A stretch of DNA of 64,000 bases from Pratylenchus scribneri (lineage: Eukaryota > Nematoda > Chromadorea > Rhabditida > Pratylenchidae): contig JAQSEB010000183.1 in the NCBI GenBank assembly GCA_030063045.1, forward strand, positions 186,001-250,000, in the 5' to 3' direction. Positions 46,089-56,760 of the stretch are shown piece by piece; the first letter of the stretch is position 1; each line of letters begins with the position of its first letter. The notes beneath the pieces are model-generated. The model was given only the letters and a program-made list of their open reading frames with translations, was not told the origin of the DNA and did not search any database. Made by a program: the position numbers and the translations under genes.

Positions 46089-46998
46089 AAGACAGATTTC
46101 CATTTTTGCCCTTATTCTGCAATTTTTGAATTGTTGAGATTAGGGGTCGGAATTAAAAAAATTGAAATCGAAATTTGAATTTTTTTCGGAACGGATTTCG
46201 GAACTGTACTAAAATACTGGAAGACTTTATCCAATCCTATTTACAAGGTAAATTTACCTTTACCACATTTTTAAGATACGGCCCCTGAAGTTGGATGGAT
46301 GGAGGCTGGAGGAAATTAAAATTGTTTCTGTTTTGGTGGATCTGTTCAAAATTGGTTCTGCTGGAATTGGGATTTGAGAAGGGCTAATTAAAATTGGGCA
46401 AGGTGGTGGGGATTGAGGGAGAATTTATTAGAGATCCCGTTTTCTACACCAATCAATCCAATCCATAGGTGTAATACACTTCTTTAAATAGACAATAAAT
46501 TCAAGTAAAAACATTTTAAAGCGTTAAATAGCCACGCACCTGATGAATATGATATTTTTCTTTAATTTATTTTATTTTTAAAAAAAAATAACATCCATTA
46601 AAATATATGTCCAAAAAACAATTGTTAGTGGGTGGTCGCTGGTCGTGCAGAGTCAGAGGTTACTAGGAGAATGACGAGGAATTTGAATATAGAATTTGGT
46701 ATAGGTGCAAAAGCGATAAGTATGGGCCCTGGATTTAGTTTGTTCCCAAATCCCATTTGGAATATCTTTATTAGTTGGATATTCTTCGCTCTTGAGCGAT
46801 GAGAGATATTCGACTTAGGATAATTCTTGGTGGCTGGAAATAAGGATGGAAACTGCTGGAGTGAATGTTAGATGTTCTCGAAAAGAACATCACTCCTTGA
46901 TCAAGGGGCGGAGATATGGACATTAGGATGTGGAGAGGCAGGATAATGATGAGAATGATTAATGGTGGGTATCTCATGAAACGTGGGGCTAATTTCTT
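46089..46998. other. spacer
   Basis: No gene recognised. 46130-46200 is weakly GGAA-rich and 46780-46975 holds short frames on the minus strand of odd composition, with no splice support. Confidence 0.4.
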
Positions 46999-47338
46999 CC
47001 TCTAATTCGGCTTATTTTAGCCTATAATTTTGCGAAAAATGGTTTTCTGGCCATAACTTGGCCAAATTTTTGTCAGTCAAAAAATATAATATACCATCCG
47101 ATAGCCCACAAAAAATCTATTAAATGAAATCAAGATCACTTAAATTGGTCCATTGGCCACAGAGTTATGGCCAAAAACACATTATCACAAAAATGGCCAT
47201 AACTCAATTAATTTGGCCAAGCCCGTAGCCCCTAATCCCATGCCGCGCCTAACCCTAACACTAACCCTAGCACTTAAAAATTTTCCAAGGAAAAATAAAA
47301 ATAATCAAATTAGAGGTTAAAATAAGCCGAATTAGAGG
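46999..47338. mobile_element. 340-bp MITE, CTAATTCGG family, second copy
   Basis: Left CCTCTAATTCGGCTTATTTTA and the same string from the right on the minus strand. The core has TGGCCATAACTTGGCC, GATAGCCCA and CCCTAGC text as in 13116-13451. Confidence 0.75.
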
Positions 47339-47414
47339 TAAAAATTAGCTTTTCCTTCTCATGAATATAGGCTAAATGAGTTATTTGGGTAAAATGTGCG
47401 AATCGCTTACACAA

Positions 47415-47905
47415 TCAACAAAGTAAACTCAAAAAAAATAAAATTTCTGCACCAGCCAATTGAAATTCACAATGTTAAAAAAATTAGTAATTAAAATAAA
47501 TAATTTTCTAAATTTTTCAGTTAAAAATTCATCTGGACGGTTAGTCACTTTGAAAGATTTGAAAGATTATTTTTATTTACAATACTATTTCATCCCTAAT
47601 TTTCGTATAAAAAACATTTTCAATATTTTTATTCCAATTCCAAGCTTATCAGTGATGACAAATTGATCAATTCGCTTGGAATGAAAATGCTTACGAATTG
47701 TTGTTGTGGGCCAATCTCCATTCGGTCGAACTTTTCAGGGCCACAACTTTATCAAAATTCATTTGAATGAGGTGGATTGTAGAAATATTTTAAAAATATT
47801 TTAAATTAAATTTATATAAAGATAATGGGAATGGAAGGAAGGGAAGCAATATTAACCGATAAAAACAATTGGTGGAGCAAATTATGAAAACTTTGTCAAA
47901 AGAAA
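47415..47905 (+). pseudogene. decayed BATH gene, internal exons lost
   Basis: The beginning matches exons 1-2 of the BATH genes (AAATTTCTGCACCAGCCAATTG; then TTTTTCAG and AAAAATTCATCTGGACGG). At about 47645 it jumps to the equivalent of exon 9 (AAATTGATCAATTCGCTTGG, then GCGAATTG/CAATCTCCATTCGG-like text) and the last exon (about 47850-47900). MATH exons 3-5 and all BTB exons are missing, and several frameshifts are present. Confidence 0.65.
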
Positions 47906-48394
47906 TTAAAAAAATTAAAATCGGCACAAAATTCCAAATATTTATATTTTTTTAAAAATGATAAATTGAATACACAATTTTTTAATCTATATTTATTCCC
48001 AAAATTATATATACAATTCAAGAATAAAAAATATGAAATAAATTTTGTTGAAAATATTATATTAAAATATATACAAATGCAAAATTAAAAAAAATATATT
48101 TTTAATTTCGAATTAATTTTAAACTTTTTTGTTTGTCCCCGAATCTAACCAAAATTTTGGGCTCTTCGAAATTGTAAAATTGATAGGCTTTTTATTTGAT
48201 TTTAATATTTAAAATATGTAAAAAATTATTAATTTTCCTTCAAAAATATTATTTTTTAAACTTTGTTTTTGCCCAAAATTTTACAATGTCTAAAAATTTG
48301 TGGTACCCATACTCCGAAAACCGAATAAAATTGTTGTTAAATATTAAAATTAGAATTCAATATAAAATGTCCAAAAAAATGTCTTCCTTTTTCT

Positions 48395-50356
48395 TCAATG
48401 GAAATGAATGTGCAAATTCATTTCTTTCACTTTCTCATGAACTAATGGGATTTTCATGGCATAAACGAGCAATTCAACTTTGAACACTTCCAATGCAGTG
48501 TCCTCTAAAGCCATTTGACCTTTTGCCTTTTTCCATCCTATTATGTTTTCCAATTGAAAAATGCATTGAGCAGCCAACAATTTTCCAGTTTTCTCTTCGA
48601 GCTTACCATTCTTTTCCTCCACTAATACTTTCAAATTTGTAATGTGCTTCTTTAATAGAGAGGGTTAATTCCCCGTGGGTGGATCGGGTAATAAGAGGGT
48701 ATGGATTCGGCAAAATTTATTATAATAACGGTTCAACGGATACCCAATCAATAGACTCTCCAAGAAGCAAGGGTTGGCCGACACTTGCGGACGAAACGGT
48801 CTGGAGCCGAAGGTGGTAAAGCTGGAGTGGCATTGTTAGAGTATATATTTAAGCATAAAATTATCTATAAAATGATATAAATAGGTTAGGCAAATTTTGA
48901 GTATTCACTGAGTTATGTTATGGCTAAAAAACCGTCAAAGTCGCAATTTTAATTATATCAACGGTTTTTTGGCCATAACTCGGTGAATATTCAACTTTGA
49001 CCAATATATTTGATGTCATTTTTAGCTAATTTTATGCCTAATAATATGCTATAAATAATGACACTCCAGCTTTACCGCTTTCGGCTCCAGACCATTTCGT
49101 CCGCAAATGTCGCTGTGCGTCGAAAAGTATATAATTTTCCTGGTTTGGTCAAAATTAAAATGTACTAAACGGTTTAAACCAATTTTCCTATATTGTTTTA
49201 AAACCAATTTAAGCATACAAAATTATATATATATCATTCTTTTCGTACGTCTTGACATGATCTATCGGATGGTATATGGCCTTTTAATTTAGGACCAACT
49301 ACCGTATTTCTTCTATTTGAAGCCCACCTTCTATTAGAAGCCCACCCCCGAGTTTGAGATACTATATCTTTTGGCATAATGAACTTTTTCGACTAAATTT
49401 TTATTGCATTTTTTAGTGCCATTGGGCTCTATAAAAAAAGCTATAATTTATTCAAAAAAGTCTACAAATAACAAAGTTAGACCTCAAATTTTGCCCATTT
49501 TTGGGGCTACGAAATTTATAAGCCCATGGGCTTCTAATAGAAGATTTACGGTATTGAACCGTTATAATTTTTTCGATATTTTCTGCATTCTTTACTATTA
49601 TTACAGCATTTTTCCTACATTTTAAATATTTCCAATTTTCACTCAAAAATGTATTACGTTCAAAATTTCGAGTAGGCATTTGATTTCATTCGCAGACAAT
49701 ACTTTGATTGCTTTTTGGATGTGATCATCGCTTTTTTCCTTAGCATTCTCATGATTTCCTCCATCTTTACCAATTGCTATAGGTCGGAATGCTTTAGAAC
49801 AATTACTCAAAGTTTTATTCATTTCAGCTTGCTCCTCTTCATTCAGAGTATTCTTCTTCAAAATTAACTTTTTAAATTTGCCAAAATCGTCGCTAATCGT
49901 TTTCGTTAATTGTGAGAACCAAAGGTGCAAATAGAATTTGAATGTTGCTTGTTTTTCTTGTGTTTCCTTTATATGTTCCAATATTGGCTTCATTTTATTG
50001 ACTATATGGCAAAGTCCATTGAGGAATTGATCTTGCCCATCAACATGCCCTGCTGGACATTTTAAAGGTTCCCTCAATTTTTCGATCACCGTCGAATAAA
50101 ATTCGTCCGCACTTTTCTTTATCTCCTTATCTTTGTCTTTAAAAAATTAACGAATATAATTTGAAATTTGTGAACAAATTAATATTTTTTTTTATTTAAG
50201 CAATAGAAAATGTCTCCCAAAAATTGGATGGAATTTTATTGAAATAATAATTAATAAATAAAAAATATATTTTGATTAATAAAATTTACCATCTACAGAG
50301 TGCACTTGATATGCCACAAAAATTGATAGCAAAATTAGTTGAAAAATGGAATTCAT
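48395..50356 (-). CDS. small secreted protein, tandem family member S2
   Basis: Exon 1 (50356-50290): signal peptide MNSIFQLILLSIFVAYQ. Exon 2 (50136-49658): KDKEIKKSADEFYSTVIEKL, a Cys pair region, helical charged text and KCLLEILN at a GTAATA donor. Exon 3 (48649-48395): NLKVLVEEKNGKLEEKTGKL, LAAQCIFQLENIIGWKKAKG, to the stop. All joins are in phase, 266 residues, no stop. No known domain; Lys/Glu-rich and probably all-helical. Intron 2 (48650-49657) is almost entirely nested transposon DNA. A secreted protein family in tandem in a plant-parasitic nematode makes an effector role plausible, but this is inference only. Confidence 0.75.
48779..49112. mobile_element. 334-bp TIR element, CGACACTTGCGG family, copy 2
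   Basis: Left CGACACTTGCGGACGAAACG and right (minus) CGACATTTGCGGACGAAATG. Central palindrome AAAAACCGTC/GACGG-type as in the 37640 copy. Again nested in a foldback core. Confidence 0.75.
49300..49553. mobile_element. MITE, TACCGTA family copy 3
   Basis: Left TACCGTATTTCTTCTATTTG and right (minus) TACCGTAAATCTTCTATTAG, then AAGCCCA on both sides. Nested in the right arm of foldback I. Confidence 0.75.
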
Positions 50357-50427
50357 TTTTGAATTTAATTGGAATGAGCTTTCAATAGATTGGAATTGGA
50401 AGAATGAAATTTGAATGAAAATATTCC

Positions 50428-50492
50428 AAAATGGCCTGGCTTAAATACTCCCAGAAATCTATTTTGATTCAAAAGGGCAAATTGCCGCGCAC
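50428..50492 (-). promoter_or_regulatory. conserved upstream block of S2
   Basis: Same block as before S1, with TATTTAAG and the CAATTTGCCCTTTTGAATC stretch at the same distance from the ATG. Confidence 0.5.
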
Positions 50493-50499
50493 TCCTTCC

Positions 50500-51650
50500 T
50501 CTCTTCAATAGACTTTCAAACAAACAAGTCTGGACTTACGAAAATTTGGGCCACAACAAAAATTTCTTGGCCATTAAAGAGGGGAGAGTCGCATGATTAT
50601 TCCATCACTTTATTTGGGTTCTTTGGGTGTTTGGATAGATTTGAAAATATTTTTAAGGAATTTGGTAAAATGTACTTTTCTAAGGCTTTTCATAGAAATT
50701 AGATCAGTAAATGCACTTTTTGTTTTTGTTTATTTACAAAAATCAAATAATATTATTTTTCTTTGTCTGGCTTTTCAAAGTATGATCATTTGTTTGTGGT
50801 GAAATCTTACGAATCATAAATCTAAACATTAGCCATTTTCAATTAAGTTAATTTGTCTAGAAAAATCAAATGATTGACCATTGAATGAATATATGTTACA
50901 GCAAATTCTGGGAATTAGCTAGGGCCTGGGATATTATGGGAATCTCGGTTTCTAGGTGTCATACAGTCTCGAGAGTAGGCTCATTCGACTCGGCATGGTT
51001 GAGTTACTATATGAAATTTCAATTTCAGACTAGTAGAACTTGTTTAGTAACACTTTCTGCTAGATTACTATTCGGCATTTATCCTATCCCTAACCATAAT
51101 ATTAGTCTGAAATTGAAATTCGATTTGTGCGCTATGTGAGTCAAAAACGCCAACATCAAAAACGAATGAAAGTGACCAAAATTTTGCCAAAACAAAGTAA
51201 TGAAATGGATGTTTATTTTAGGCAATTGAATGCGCAGTGGTCCTAAACTTTTTAATATATAGTAAAAGGAAATAAAGATATATTTTATTTGTGTTTATTC
51301 AAAATTCAAATATTTAAATGTATAATAAATAAATAAATTTTGATGGATTGAATGGGTTAAAGTTAAAGGCAAATCGCCGGCTGGCAATTCGCTGACTGAT
51401 ATTTCATCTACTGGCATTTCGCCCACTTTGGGGATACGGGAGAGCAAAGAAGGAACAAATGGGGGGGGGGGGGGGTACACGGGATATATCCGAATATAGG
51501 GGGATTAAGTAGGATTAAGCCCGGAAATAGATGGGAAATGGCCCGGAAGATCAGTGGAAGTTCGGGGAAGTGGATCGAAGGCTCTGAGAGTGCATGGGAT
51601 TAAGTCGGATAAAGGGGATTTAGGAGGATAAATTGAAATGAAATTCGACG
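50500..51650. other. spacer with repeat pieces
   Basis: 50500-50800 is the duplicated upstream flank of S2. 50930-51115 is an inverted-repeat element (GAAATTTCAATTTCAGACTA pairing with TAGTCTGAAATTGAAATTCG) sharing GGCTCATTCGACTCGGCATGG with 24775-24800. A run of 15 G lies at 51461-51475. 51480-51625 is a fragment of the 2865-3823 family. Confidence 0.5.
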
Positions 51651-51700
51651 ACAGTTGATGCAACAAATTTTGAAAGCCCTAATCTCATATAAATTCAGCA
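51651..51700 (+). pseudogene. last-exon remnant of a BATH gene
   Basis: LMQQILKALI at 51656-51685 aligns with the final exon of the BATH genes (KDQILKAIL, LMEQILVAM). Nothing upstream is preserved. Confidence 0.4.
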
Positions 51701-52187
51701 CAGAATCACAATATAATATTTTCTCTTATTAATTAATTTTTTACATGTTAAAAATTATTTTTAAAATGATTAATTAAATATACATACAATTTTTTCTGAT
51801 AATTATTTCCAAAATTTTATACAATTCAAGAATAAAAATATGAAATCAAATGTTGAAAATATTACATTAAATTAAAATATACAAATGCATACATTTAAAA
51901 TATTTACATCATTAATTTTAAATTTTATTATCCCTGAATTTGACCACAATTATGGGTTTATTGCTTAGAAATTGCAAAATTGATTGTTTTTGGCATTTAA
52001 AATAAAAATTTTAATTTTCCTTCAAAAAAAAATTTCATTTTTACCCTGCGTGCGCCCAAAATTTAATAAGGCAAAAAATTTGTGGTACCCACCCAAAGTA
52101 AATGAAAATTCTCCTAAAACCGAAAATAATATTTTTGTTAAATATTTAAAATTGGAATTCATTGTAAAAAAATGTCCTCCATGTTTT

Positions 52188-55076
52188 TCAATGGAAATGA
52201 ATTTGCAAATTCATTTGTTTCACTTTCTCTTGAATTACTTCGAGTTTCGTGCCATAGACGATTAACTCAACTTTGAATATTTCCAATGCTGTTGGCAAAT
52301 CCAATTTGCCATTTGCCTTTTTCCATCCCATTAAATTTTCCAATTGAATAATGCATTGAGCAGCCAACAATTTTCCAGTTTTCTCTTCGAGCTTACCATT
52401 CTTTTCCTCCACTAATACTTTCAAATTTGTAATATGATTCTTTAATAATGCATATTAATTATTAGATAAGTATTTATGCTTTATTTTGTGTGATATTAAT
52501 AATCTTAATTTGGTAATTATATCTAAATACTGTGCTAGGCAATTATCCGAATCTCGGATTCGAATAATAATAAGCAAACTCCCAGGGTCCCAAAAAAAAT
52601 ACAGAGCAAATTATTTTGAGGATTTCATCAAATTTTGGAAATATTATAAAAATAATCTAATTTGTAAAATATGTTAAGAATAAAAGAATTCTAAAAAGCA
52701 TTATTAAATGTTCATCATTTTGAAATCTATTTTTAGACGAATATTGAAAATGATTCGGAAAATAATATGAAAATAAATTCTCAAAATATTATAAATTTCA
52801 GAATATTTTTGTGATATATTTATTTTAAAAATAGGCTTAGAATACTCGATTTCTTGGAATATGTTGTGAATTAAGCTATTCTTACAATTTATTTTCATAA
52901 ACATTTTCAGAAATATTTTTAAAATCAAAATAAAAATGTTTTTTAAAATGGAAGAAATCTCAGAATATATTCAGAATAGTAAGATTTTAACCCTTTATTT
53001 TCTACTCATTTTCAGAATTAATTTTGAAAATTTATGATAAAATATTCTTAAAATTGGAACTAATTTTCAGAATATTTTCTAATTTGTTCTTTTTTTCACA
53101 ATGGTAAAATGTGTACTATTTCTGTTAGACGATCAGAGATGGGCTCTGTTTATTTCCTCCTATTGTGTGCTTCTCATAAAATTTTTTTACCCTTCAGCCC
53201 ATATAGCACCCCGATTCATAAGGGGAAGACATGGCTTCTGCCCCTCATGGGGCATGCTTCCGGCGTATTAGCCGTTTGGGATTGGACTCGCGCGAGGTCC
53301 TAAGACTCCCGAGTGCGCGGGATCTTAGGATTCTCGAAATCCTGGGACTCCCTAGTGCGCGGGATCCAGGGATTCTCGAGATCCGGATGCGCGAGATCCT
53401 GGGACTCCCGAGTGCGCGGGATCCTGGGATTCTCGAAATCCGGATGCGCGGGAACTTTGTTGCGTCTTGAACACATTTTTTTTGGCCTATTTTGGCACAA
53501 AATATGAAAATTTTGTCTCGAAATATTCTCAAAATATTTTGAAAATTGGTGCCATTTTGAAGATCATTTTTTGACCAATTTTGAGAATAAACGCTGAAAA
53601 TAAGCTGAAAATAGATTGTGAGAATTATGGTCTTTTGAAAATCGTTTTTTGACCAATTTTAAGAATGCATGCTTAAAATAAGGCTGAAAATGGATTTTGA
53701 AATGAATTTTATTTTTAAAATATTTCCAAAATTCCAAATATTTTGAGAATTCATTTTTTCATTCATTTTTAAGGTATATTCTGAGAATGGAAATGAGTTA
53801 TATTTTTAGAATCATTCTCAAAATTGTATTATTTTAATGATATTCCCAGAATTGTCGTATTTCCATTTTGGTTATAACTCGGAAATACCACTATTCTCAA
53901 AATGATTCTCAGAATTTCGACCAAAAAATGCGACCCTGGGCTAGCGACAAAGCATTGGCTCATTCAAATGTCATCTACATAGTCGATTTAGTTTATGTAA
54001 TTTAATTTAGACAAAAAAAATTATTTTGGCTTATATACTTTTTTGACAAAATAAAATTCGTAAGAGTGTATTCTCATCTCATATCGGTTAGAACTTAGAA
54101 GTCTAGGCATCTATAAAGGTAAAATAGTTAATACCGAAAGATTATTCCCACTATTATTTATAATAAAATAGTTCAATGTTTATTTGTTTAGCCTTAATTT
54201 TTAGTATATTACATTCAACGTTTCGAACACGCCTTTGATTTCTTTGTCAGTCAATTCTTTGTTTGCTTTTTGGAGATGATCGCCGCGTTTTTTCACTGCA
54301 ATCGCTTGCTTTCCTTCATCTTTAGCAGAAGCTATACGTCGGTATGCCTCAGATAATTTGCTCAAAGCTTTGTTCAATCCGACTTTCTCCGCTTCAGTAA
54401 GATTATTCAAAATTAATTTCTCTTTAAATTCGCCAAAATCTTTCATAATCATTTCGGTTAATTCTTTGAACCAAGTTTCCATTTGGTGAATTTTTGTCTG
54501 CGTCACTTCTTCCCCCTTTATATTTTGTAATATTGGCTTCATTTGATTAATTATTTTGCGAAAGGCTTTTCGGAATTGATTATGTTTATCCCATGTTTCA
54601 TTCCCAAATAAATGTTCCAATTTTTCGATCACCGTCGAATAGAATTCGTCCGCACTTTTCTTTATTCTTTTCCCATCTTAAAAAATTAGCGAATTTCGTT
54701 TCGGGAAGGCATTTTGGAATTTTTATTTCTATTCAATTAATATAAAGAATTATTATTTTAATGCTAAAAAATAAATATTGGCAAGAGTATGCATATCGGC
54801 ACTTTTAAGGCCATATAAAACTTGGCCAAAACTACATTTAAACAATAGCATGCCACTGACCTAGCAGCCCTATCTAATTCCATATCAAAATATCAATAAG
54901 ATTATATAGCTATACATGAATATAAAATTTCTAGAAAAATCTGAAGGGAGTTGAATGAATTTTGATATAATAAATACATATTTTATACCTTCCAATTTTT
55001 TGTCCAATATTTTGTCAGTTTGCGCTTGATATGCCACAAAAATTGATAGCAAAATTAGTTGAAAAATGGAATTCAT
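52188..55076 (-). CDS. small secreted protein, tandem family member S3
   Basis: Exon 1 (55076-54989): signal peptide MNSIFQLILLSIFVAYQAQT then DKILDKKLEG at a GTATAA donor. Exon 2 (54676-54213): KKSADEFYSTVIEKLEHLF through KEIKGVFETLN. Exon 3 (52439-52188): NHITNLKVLVEEKNGKLEEK, CIIQLENLMGWKKANGK, to the stop. In phase throughout, 267 residues, apparently intact. Signal peptide and exon 3 are nearly identical to S2, whereas exon 2 is much more divergent (only STVIEKL, INQMKPIL-type and KFKKLI/EFKEKLI motifs are common). Intron 2 (52440-54212) holds a 1.36-kb repeat element. Confidence 0.75.
52583..53942. mobile_element. 1.36-kb repeat element in S3 intron 2
   Basis: Ends CCAGGGTCCCAAAAAA and, from the right, CCAGGGTCGCATTTTT. 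The body is full of TTCTGAAAAT/ATTCTCAAAAT words in both orientations. A GC-rich block is embedded at 53240-53460. No 8-bp duplication is convincing. Confidence 0.5.
53240..53460. repeat. GC-rich tandem block, about 50-bp units
   Basis: Repeats of ACTCCCGAGTGCGCGGGATC and GGATTCTCGAAATCC give frames on both strands with repeated peptides. Composition is unlike the surrounding DNA. Not coding. Confidence 0.7.
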
Positions 55077-55143
55077 TTTTGAATTTAATTGGAATGAACT
55101 TTCAATGGATTGTAAGTTTGAATGGATTTTGAATGATTTGATC

Positions 55144-55211
55144 AAAAATGGCCTGGTTTAAATAATCCCATAAAATCTATTTTGATTCAAAAGGGCAAAT
55201 TGGTGCGCACC
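55144..55211 (-). promoter_or_regulatory. conserved upstream block of S3
   Basis: Third copy of the block. The TATA-like word is changed to TTATTTAAA, but the GCCCTTTTGAATC core is unchanged. Confidence 0.5.
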
Positions 55212-55279
55212 ATTCTCTCCTCTATAGACTTTCAAACAAACAAGTCTGGACATACGAAAATTTGGCCATAATAACAATT

Positions 55280-56031
55280 TTTGGCCATCATTTTGTTTGG
55301 GTTTTGCCAGTTTTTAGATCGATTCAAAAATATTTTTAAGGAATTTGGTTCTTGAAAATGTACTTTTCTAAGGCTTTTCTTAAAAATTCGATCAGCAGAT
55401 GTACTTTTTGTTTTTTGTTTATTTAATAAAATCGAATTAATTTGTTGTTCTTCTTCTGGCTTTCAAAGTATGATCATTTGTGTGTGGCCAAATCCTATGA
55501 ATAGAAATTATAAAATATTAAAATATTCCTGATTAATTAGTATAACGGATTGGTAGCCAGTCATTAAAATTATTCTATAAATATATTGGATTAATCAAGT
55601 GTTTTTTGAATCAAAAATAAGATCAAATTAAGACAAATTTCAAATTTTAATTTATTTTTTCTTTTTTTCCCAACTTGTTTGCGATTATTTTGTGATTTTT
55701 TGAGTTGGTTGAGATGGTGGTAATTCAAAGTTGAAAGTGTGTATTAATTTACAAAAAATTGTCTATAAAAATCATCTTGCCATTTCTCGGGGCTTATCAG
55801 TGGGTTCACTAGGGGGGGGGGGGGGGCAGGGAAGAAAAGGTGCCAGGGATGAAAAATGGCCAGAATTCAGTAAAGTTTTTTTACCCATTTCCGCAATATT
55901 AAGATTTCTGGGTTAAATTGTTTAAATATTCCAAAGAAGCTAACAATGATTGTAAAATTTTATATGGGAATTAAAATTAGTTAGGCTCATTAGCAAATAT
56001 ACCCGCCAATGGGTTTTATTTTATTTGTTTT
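55280..56031. other. spacer
   Basis: The first ~200 bp is the duplicated flank of S3. A run of 15 G lies at 55812-55826. No gene recognised. Confidence 0.45.
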
Positions 56032-56517
56032 TGTGCTGTCTTCATTTGAATTATTTAATTTAATATTTAATTCTTTTAAATTCAATTTCTTAATTCTTAT
56101 TTATTTATCAAACTCTCCCATTTGCCCCATTTTATTCCTGTCAATCATCCTATCGTAAAATTCATCCATCCTCATTCCCTTTGGCATTTATTCATTTTCC
56201 CCTTATGTTGTAAATCCTTCTGGGCATTTTGCCCAATCCCCTTTTTGATGTCCACTTATCCTTCTGGCGAATATTCATATCGTGTATTGTCTCCTTATCC
56301 CCTTTTATCCCGCCCAATTTCTTGGCCTATTTAATCCGTCCCTTCTTCTACACATTCACCTTTTCCTGCCCACATTTTCATTACTCAATTGAAGCCCACT
56401 TTTATTTATCTCAATTGAAGTTATTTAATTTATTTTGGAAGTAAAGCTTATTTGGAAAATTGAGTTAAATTAAAAGGGTTTGACTAAAGAACCGGAAGGC
56501 TCGGACAGAGCAATTTT
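56032..56517 (+). repeat. 5' LTR
   Basis: 486 bp, begins TGTGCTGTCTTCATTTG. Confidence 0.9.
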
Positions 56518-56518
56518 C

Positions 56519-56548
56519 TGGTGCCACTAGCCGGGAGTCAAACCCGAG
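56519..56548 (+). other. tRNA primer-binding site
   Basis: Read on the minus strand it gives a T arm (TCGGG, loop TTTGACT, CCCGG), acceptor bases and CCA, so about 30 nt match a tRNA instead of the usual 8-18. The tRNA species is not determined. Confidence 0.65.
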
Positions 56549-56760
56549 TAAACCCTTTCCAATTTTCCCTTTCCCCAAATTGGTGGTTCGCAGCTAGGTG
56601 CTCGCCATCATCCTCCCATTAAATAATTTGAGCTAGCCTGGCTGTGGTCCAGTAGCCGAGCTGCGTGCTTATTCCAAATATTAATAAATTGTGAGCACAT
56701 TGACTAAGTGCCCTAGCTAGAAACTGAGTGTTTAGTCGACTGTGTGCCATTTAAGTAATA

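Larger units (their letters stand above)
48660..49610. mobile_element. foldback element I carrying two nested elements
   Basis: Arms TATAATAACGGTTCAA (48721-48736) and the inverted TTGAACCGTTATAA (49554-49567). Shared-core words are TACCCAATCAATAGACTCTCC and the right-arm ACGTCTTGACATGATCTATCGG. Interrupted at 48779-49112 and 49300-49553. Outer ends are only roughly placed. Confidence 0.55.

Noticed and set aside
53231..53532. Overlapping frames with repeated peptides on both strands
   Set aside because: They come from a GC-rich tandem block; the frames are mirror products of palindromic units.
56519..56548. Functional tRNA gene
   Set aside because: Only the complement of a tRNA 3' end is present, directly after an LTR, so it is a primer-binding site.
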